A DNA stretch of 43,065 nt. It comes from an uncultured Collinsella sp. (GTDB taxonomy: Bacteria; Actinomycetota; Coriobacteriia; Coriobacteriales; Coriobacteriaceae). Each line of letters starts with the position of its first letter. The stretch's first letter is position 1. Shown here in pieces: positions 40,120 to 43,065 of the stretch. The stretch spans positions 1-43,065 of the forward strand of contig CABSNF010000006.1 in assembly GCA_902478995.1 (NCBI GenBank), written 5' to 3'. Below the pieces are notes generated by a model, which saw nothing but the letters and a program-made list of their open reading frames with translations, was not told where the DNA came from and searched no databases. Position numbers and translations under genes: made by a program.

Positions 40120-41559
40120 ATGTCTGATAATTGTACGGTCGCGCCCGCCAATGGGCGCATTACCGGTACCCAGATCCGCATCGTCGCGGTCGTCGTCCTG
40201 GGTGCCTTCTTGGCGCTACTGAACCAAACGGTGATGTCGCCTGCGCTGCCGGTCATCATGTCCGATTTCGCCATCGATGCCTCGACTGCCCAGTGGATCA
40301 TGTCCATATACCCGCTGGTGAGCGGCATCATGGTCCCCGTTTCGGCGTTCCTTATCGACAAGTTCAGCACCCGCGCGCTATTCTTCGGGGCGACGCTGGT
40401 GTTCGCGCTGGGCACGCTGCTGTGCGCCGCAGCCCCTGATTTCCTGTTCCTCATCATCGGTCGCGTGTTGCAAGCGGCGGGCTCAGGCGTGCTCATGCCG
40501 CTTGTCTCGGTGGTTCCCATGCTGGTGTTCCCCGTCGAGAAACGAGGAACGGCTATGGGCATGGCGGGCATCGTCATGTCGGCGGGTCCCGCGGTCGGCC
40601 CCGTCGTAGGCGGCGCGGTGATCGACACGTACGGCTGGCGCACCATGATCGGCGCCATCGTCCCCCTCGCAATTCTCGTGCTGGTGCTGGGCGTGTTCAT
40701 GCTGAAAAACGTGGGCGAGCTGAAGAACCCCAAGCTCGACCTGCCCTCGGTCGTCCTCTCCACCATCGCCTTCGGCGGACTTCTCTACGGGTTCTCGAGC
40801 GCCTCGTCGATGGGTTGGGGCAACCCCGTGGTGCTCGGCTCGATCGTCGCGGGTGTCGTGTGCTTGGTGCTGTTCGTCGTACGCCAGGGCAAAATCGAGG
40901 ACCCGCTGCTTCAACTGGGCACGCTCAAGACGCGCGAGTTCCGCGTGGCCGCCATCATCGTCACGCTCATCAACGCCGCATGCCTGGTCACCAACACGCT
41001 GTTGCCGTTGCTGCTGCAAACCTCGCTTGGCGCTTCGGCCTTCGAAACCGGCATGGCCATGCTTCCCGCCGCGGCGGTGGGCATCATCATCAGCCCTATC
41101 TCCGGCGTGGTGTTCGACAAGTTCGGTCCGCGTGCCATCTCGATCGTCGGCCTGGCCCTCATGACCGGCGCCCTGTTCCTGCTCTCGCTTTCGACGGTAA
41201 ACACGCCCATCTTGGTGGTTGCGCTGTTCTGCATGCTGCAGTCCGCCGGCCAGTCGCTCGCGAACATGCCGGTGAACACATGGGGTGTCAATGCCTTGAA
41301 AAATGACATGATCGCCCACGGCAACGCCATCGCGAACACCGGCCGCCAGGTCGCCGGCGGTTTGTGCACGGCGCTCATCATCACGGTCATGACAAGCGTC
41401 ACCGCGTCGGCCGGCGTCGATGCGAGCATCCAAGTAGCCACCGCCGTGGGCGCGGGCGTCGCTTACAAGGTGTGCGCGGCAATCGGCCTCGTTTCCCTTA
41501 TCTGCGCCATATTCAGCGTGCGCACCAAGAAAACCGCACCGAAAACGAAGGAGGCATAA
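40120..41559 (+). CDS. DHA2-family (EmrB/QacA-type) MFS efflux pump
   Basis: 479 aa, about 14 membrane segments. Motif A-like and motif C regions are clear: FLALLNQTVMSPALPVIMSD at helix 1, IYPLVSGIMVPVSAFLIDKF, and GIVMSAGPAVGPVVGGAVID with the antiporter motif GPxxGPxxGG in helix 5. These pumps export drugs, dyes, bile-like or antimicrobial compounds with proton exchange. GAAGGAAGC ribosome site. It shares an operon with the CBS protein (3 bp apart). Its 21 Phe codons are all TTC. Confidence 0.92.
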   Translation: MSDNCTVAPANGRITGTQIRIVAVVVLGAFLALLNQTVMSPALPVIMSDFAIDASTAQWIMSIYPLVSGIMVPVSAFLIDKFSTRALFFGATLVFALGTLLCAAAPDFLFLIIGRVLQAAGSGVLMPLVSVVPMLVFPVEKRGTAMGMAGIVMSAGPAVGPVVGGAVIDTYGWRTMIGAIVPLAILVLVLGVFMLKNVGELKNPKLDLPSVVLSTIAFGGLLYGFSSASSMGWGNPVVLGSIVAGVVCLVLFVVRQGKIEDPLLQLGTLKTREFRVAAIIVTLINAACLVTNTLLPLLLQTSLGASAFETGMAMLPAAAVGIIISPISGVVFDKFGPRAISIVGLALMTGALFLLSLSTVNTPILVVALFCMLQSAGQSLANMPVNTWGVNALKNDMIAHGNAIANTGRQVAGGLCTALIITVMTSVTASAGVDASIQVATAVGAGVAYKVCAAIGLVSLICAIFSVRTKKTAPKTKEA

Positions 41560-41562
41560 GCG

Positions 41563-42069
41563 ATGTCCGAGATTCTGTCCGAGCGCATCCCGCTCGAGCT
41601 CGAGGGGACGCCCGTTTCGAGCATCATGATTGAAGAGCCGTTCACCTGCACGCAGGATTGCACGATTTCCGACGTGGTGCGCATGCTCGCCGAAAACGAG
41701 GTGAGCAGCATGCCCGTAATCGATGAGCGCAACCAGGTGGTCGGGTTCATCTCCGACGGCGATGTCATGGGAGCCATCGCGCAGCATCGCGCTCACACCA
41801 TCTTCACGGGCGGCGACGCGTCCATGCTGTACTTCGACGATCAGAGCCTTGAGCAGCGCATCGAAGACCTGAAGGATCGCTGCGTCATGGATTTCGCGAC
41901 GCGCCAGGTAGTGTGTGCCCGTCCCGAGCAGAGCATCGCCCGCGTCGCCGCGCTGCTGGCGAAGAAGAAGTTCAAGAAGCTTCCTGTGGTTGATGACGAG
42001 GGCAAACTCGTGGGGGTCATCCGCCGCTCCGCCATCACCAAATACATCTTCGGCATCCTTTTCCAATAG
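41563..42069 (+). CDS. CBS-pair domain protein
   Basis: 168 aa, cytosolic, two CBS motifs forming a Bateman module: about residues 18-75 (VSSIMIEEPFTCTQDCTISD, SSMPVIDERNQVVGFISDGD) and about 105-165 (CVMDFATRQVVCARPEQSIA, KKLPVVDDEGKLVGVIRRSA). Such modules bind adenine nucleotides. It starts 3 bp after the MFS stop, so it may sense energy state for, or together with, the pump. No enzymatic domain is attached. Confidence 0.9.
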   Translation: MSEILSERIPLELEGTPVSSIMIEEPFTCTQDCTISDVVRMLAENEVSSMPVIDERNQVVGFISDGDVMGAIAQHRAHTIFTGGDASMLYFDDQSLEQRIEDLKDRCVMDFATRQVVCARPEQSIARVAALLAKKKFKKLPVVDDEGKLVGVIRRSAITKYIFGILFQ

Positions 42070-42172
42070 GGGCAGGTCGCACTTGAGGCGAACATCTCGA
42101 GGCATCGAGCCAGCAACTGGACCAGACAACCTTGACACGCACGCGCTTTCCCTCGATGCTTCGGTAAGGGGA

Positions 42173-42189
42173 GCTGCGAAAATCGCAGC
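42173..42189. other. Short perfect hairpin upstream of the MGMT-family gene
   Basis: GCTGCGA (42173-42179) and TCGCAGC (42183-42189) with a 3-base loop and no T-run. It may be a weak terminator after the CBS gene or a leader structure. Confidence 0.4.
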
Positions 42190-42243
42190 ACGGGTGATCG
42201 GCGCCGCGCCCCCGAAGGCAAAAGCGAACACGGGAGCGATACG

Positions 42244-42552
42244 ATGGGAAAAGTCCTGGACGAAGATTTGGTTTATGAGATTCTCTCCGTCGTGGCAGAG
42301 ATTCCGGCGGGATGCGTCGCCTCGTACGGTCAGATAGCGCGCCTCATCGGCAGGGAGAAAAACTCTCGCCTGGTCGGAGCGGTGCTGAGCGAGGCGGATC
42401 GCTACGGCGATTATCCCTGCCACCGCGTCGTCAACCACGCGGGACGCCTCGTGACAAACTTCCCCGACCAGCGAGCACTACTGACGGAGGAAGGAGTCGC
42501 CTTCCGAGACAACGGCTGCGTCGACATGAAAAAGCACCAGTGGAACGAGTAG
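42244..42552 (+). CDS. MGMT-family DNA-binding protein (alkyltransferase-like size, active-site Cys retained)
   Basis: 102 aa, the DNA-binding domain of O6-alkylguanine-DNA alkyltransferase alone. Winged-helix region IPAGCVASYGQIARLIG, then GDYPCHRVVNHAGRL. The PCHRV motif keeps the methyl-accepting Cys, whereas alkyltransferase-like proteins usually have PWHRV. The N-terminal domain of Ada/Ogt is missing, so repair activity is uncertain; it may flag lesions for nucleotide excision repair. ATG 42244 has GGGAGCG upstream. TTC is again the only Phe codon. Confidence 0.87.
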   Translation: MGKVLDEDLVYEILSVVAEIPAGCVASYGQIARLIGREKNSRLVGAVLSEADRYGDYPCHRVVNHAGRLVTNFPDQRALLTEEGVAFRDNGCVDMKKHQWNE

Positions 42553-42770
42553 CCAGGCAGCGTAGCGTCGAAAGGAGCGACGCCACGGGGAACGACCTGC
42601 GCCCCGCCGCCGGACAACCTATGGCAAAGTGACACGTCCCACAAAGAGCGGCGCACCAGTACGAGACACGACCGCGACGTAAAAAGACCCTATGATACTC
42701 GTAAGCATCTATCTGATTGCCCGCCTCGAGGTACCCAAAGAACGAGAGATGCCGAAACCCCTAGACAAAG

Positions 42771-42802
42771 AAAAAGGTCGGGAGCTTTTATGCTTCCGAC
42801 CT
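42771..42802 (-). terminator. Minus-strand terminator after the tRNA-Met 3' end
   Basis: AGGTCGGGAGC (42775-42785) pairs with GCTTCCGACCT (42792-42802) with one wobble. On the minus strand it is followed by TTTTTC. It lies just downstream of the tRNA-Met 3' sequence and is probably the original terminator of that tRNA gene. Confidence 0.75.
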
Positions 42803-42811
42803 GAAGTTTCA

Positions 42812-42859
42812 TGGTCGCGGGGGGCGGATTTGAACCACCGACCTTCGGGTTATGAGGTC
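42812..42859 (-). tRNA. 3' fragment of tRNA-Met (CAT), probable attachment site
   Basis: On the minus strand the sequence runs from the anticodon loop CTCATAA through the variable and T-arm (GGTTCAAATCC) and the acceptor strand to the terminal CCA at 42812-42814. The 5' half is missing: the bases before the anticodon loop cannot pair with the anticodon stem, and no acceptor 5' strand is seen. GACCT and AGGTC (42840-42844, 42855-42859) flank the loop as inverted core sites, typical of tyrosine-integrase attachment at an anticodon loop. Not a functional tRNA. Confidence 0.8.
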
Positions 42860-42885
42860 GCTACGACGTTGTTTCATTCAGACAT

Positions 42886-42985
42886 TTCGACCCAAATTGA
42901 AGTCAATATAACTCCAGGTCATTTGATGTTTTCATAGATTTACGAAAGAAAAGTACGCGGAATAATTCGACCCAAATTCGACCCA
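42886..42985. repeat. TTCGACCCA repeats, candidate integrase arm sites
   Basis: TTCGACCCAAATT occurs at 42886-42898 and 42966-42978, and TTCGACCCA at 42977-42985, the last two 11 bp apart. They lie beside the tRNA fragment in AT-richer DNA, as expected for integrase arm-type sites on the element side. Confidence 0.6.
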
Positions 42986-43012
42986 CAACGAGCTTGAAAG
43001 CGGTCAGCCGGA

Positions 43013-43064
43013 GCATTACCCTTGGGGTGTGACCCCACGCAGGGCCCACCACCAAGGGTAATGC
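43013..43064. repeat. 13-bp inverted repeat at the window end
   Basis: GCATTACCCTTGG (43013-43025) and CCAAGGGTAATGC (43052-43064) are perfect partners, with an inner TGGGGT/ACCCCA pair at 43023-43037. It is a strong hairpin, and the contig ends inside or just after it. Confidence 0.65.
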
Positions 43065-43065
43065 C

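Noticed and set aside
42812..42900. Complete tRNA-Met gene
   Set aside because: The 5' half cannot be found: the bases before CTCATAA do not pair with the anticodon stem, and no acceptor 5' strand or D-arm exists.

Overview
The window is a stretch of high-GC bacterial DNA that I read as a gut Coriobacteriia genome, most likely Collinsella or a close relative. That assignment rests on gene content, codon use and general style, not on a marker gene. The first 46 bases are Illumina Nextera adapter, and the right end stops in a large inverted repeat, so this is probably one complete assembly contig.

Layout. 0-2.1 kb (minus): a truncated TetR regulator, larC (LarC1 part only) and larB, for making the nickel-pincer cofactor. 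2.2-4.9 kb: serB and, divergently, aspS. 4.95-5.12 kb: three 48-bp palindromes on an exact 62-bp period. 5.2-8.7 kb: an HPr-like protein with Asp at position 46, then feoA-feoA-feoB. 8.8-14.0 kb: an envelope polysaccharide operon (GT2-GtrA fusion, cellulose-synthase-like GT2 with a PilZ c-di-GMP domain, polytopic membrane protein). 14.1 kb: a FeoB-associated Cys-rich peptide.

14.5-34.9 kb is a pectin (polygalacturonate) scavenging region: a LacI regulator, uxaC-uxaB-uxaA, a GPH sugar:cation symporter, a GH28 polygalacturonase, a fused pectin methylesterase/alpha-beta-hydrolase esterase, an SGNH esterase, a GH105 unsaturated uronyl hydrolase, a TIM-barrel isomerase, two flavin/iron-sulfur oxidoreductases, and on the minus strand kduD plus an RpiB-family isomerase. 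None of the hydrolases carries a signal peptide, so oligogalacturonides would be imported and then de-esterified, cut and converted inside the cell to 2-keto-3-deoxygluconate. KDG kinase and aldolase are not in the window. Nine copies of a palindrome centred on AACGTTCACC lie at four promoters. Three of these promoters also share a second element, CCGTT-N16-CCGTT, 46-49 bp upstream of the first operator centre, which suggests a two-factor promoter design.

34.9-39.1 kb: a FadR/GntR-type regulator divergent from a GntP-type permease and an IlvD/Edd-type sugar-acid dehydratase, a second route into keto-deoxy sugar acids. 39.2-42.8 kb: a block with strikingly different codon use (all Phe codons checked are TTC) holding an ArsC/Spx-like protein without cysteine, a DHA2 efflux pump, a CBS-pair protein and an MGMT-family protein. 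It ends at a 3' fragment of a tRNA-Met gene flanked by repeated TTCGACCCA motifs, which looks like an attachment site of an integrative element whose body lies beyond the window.
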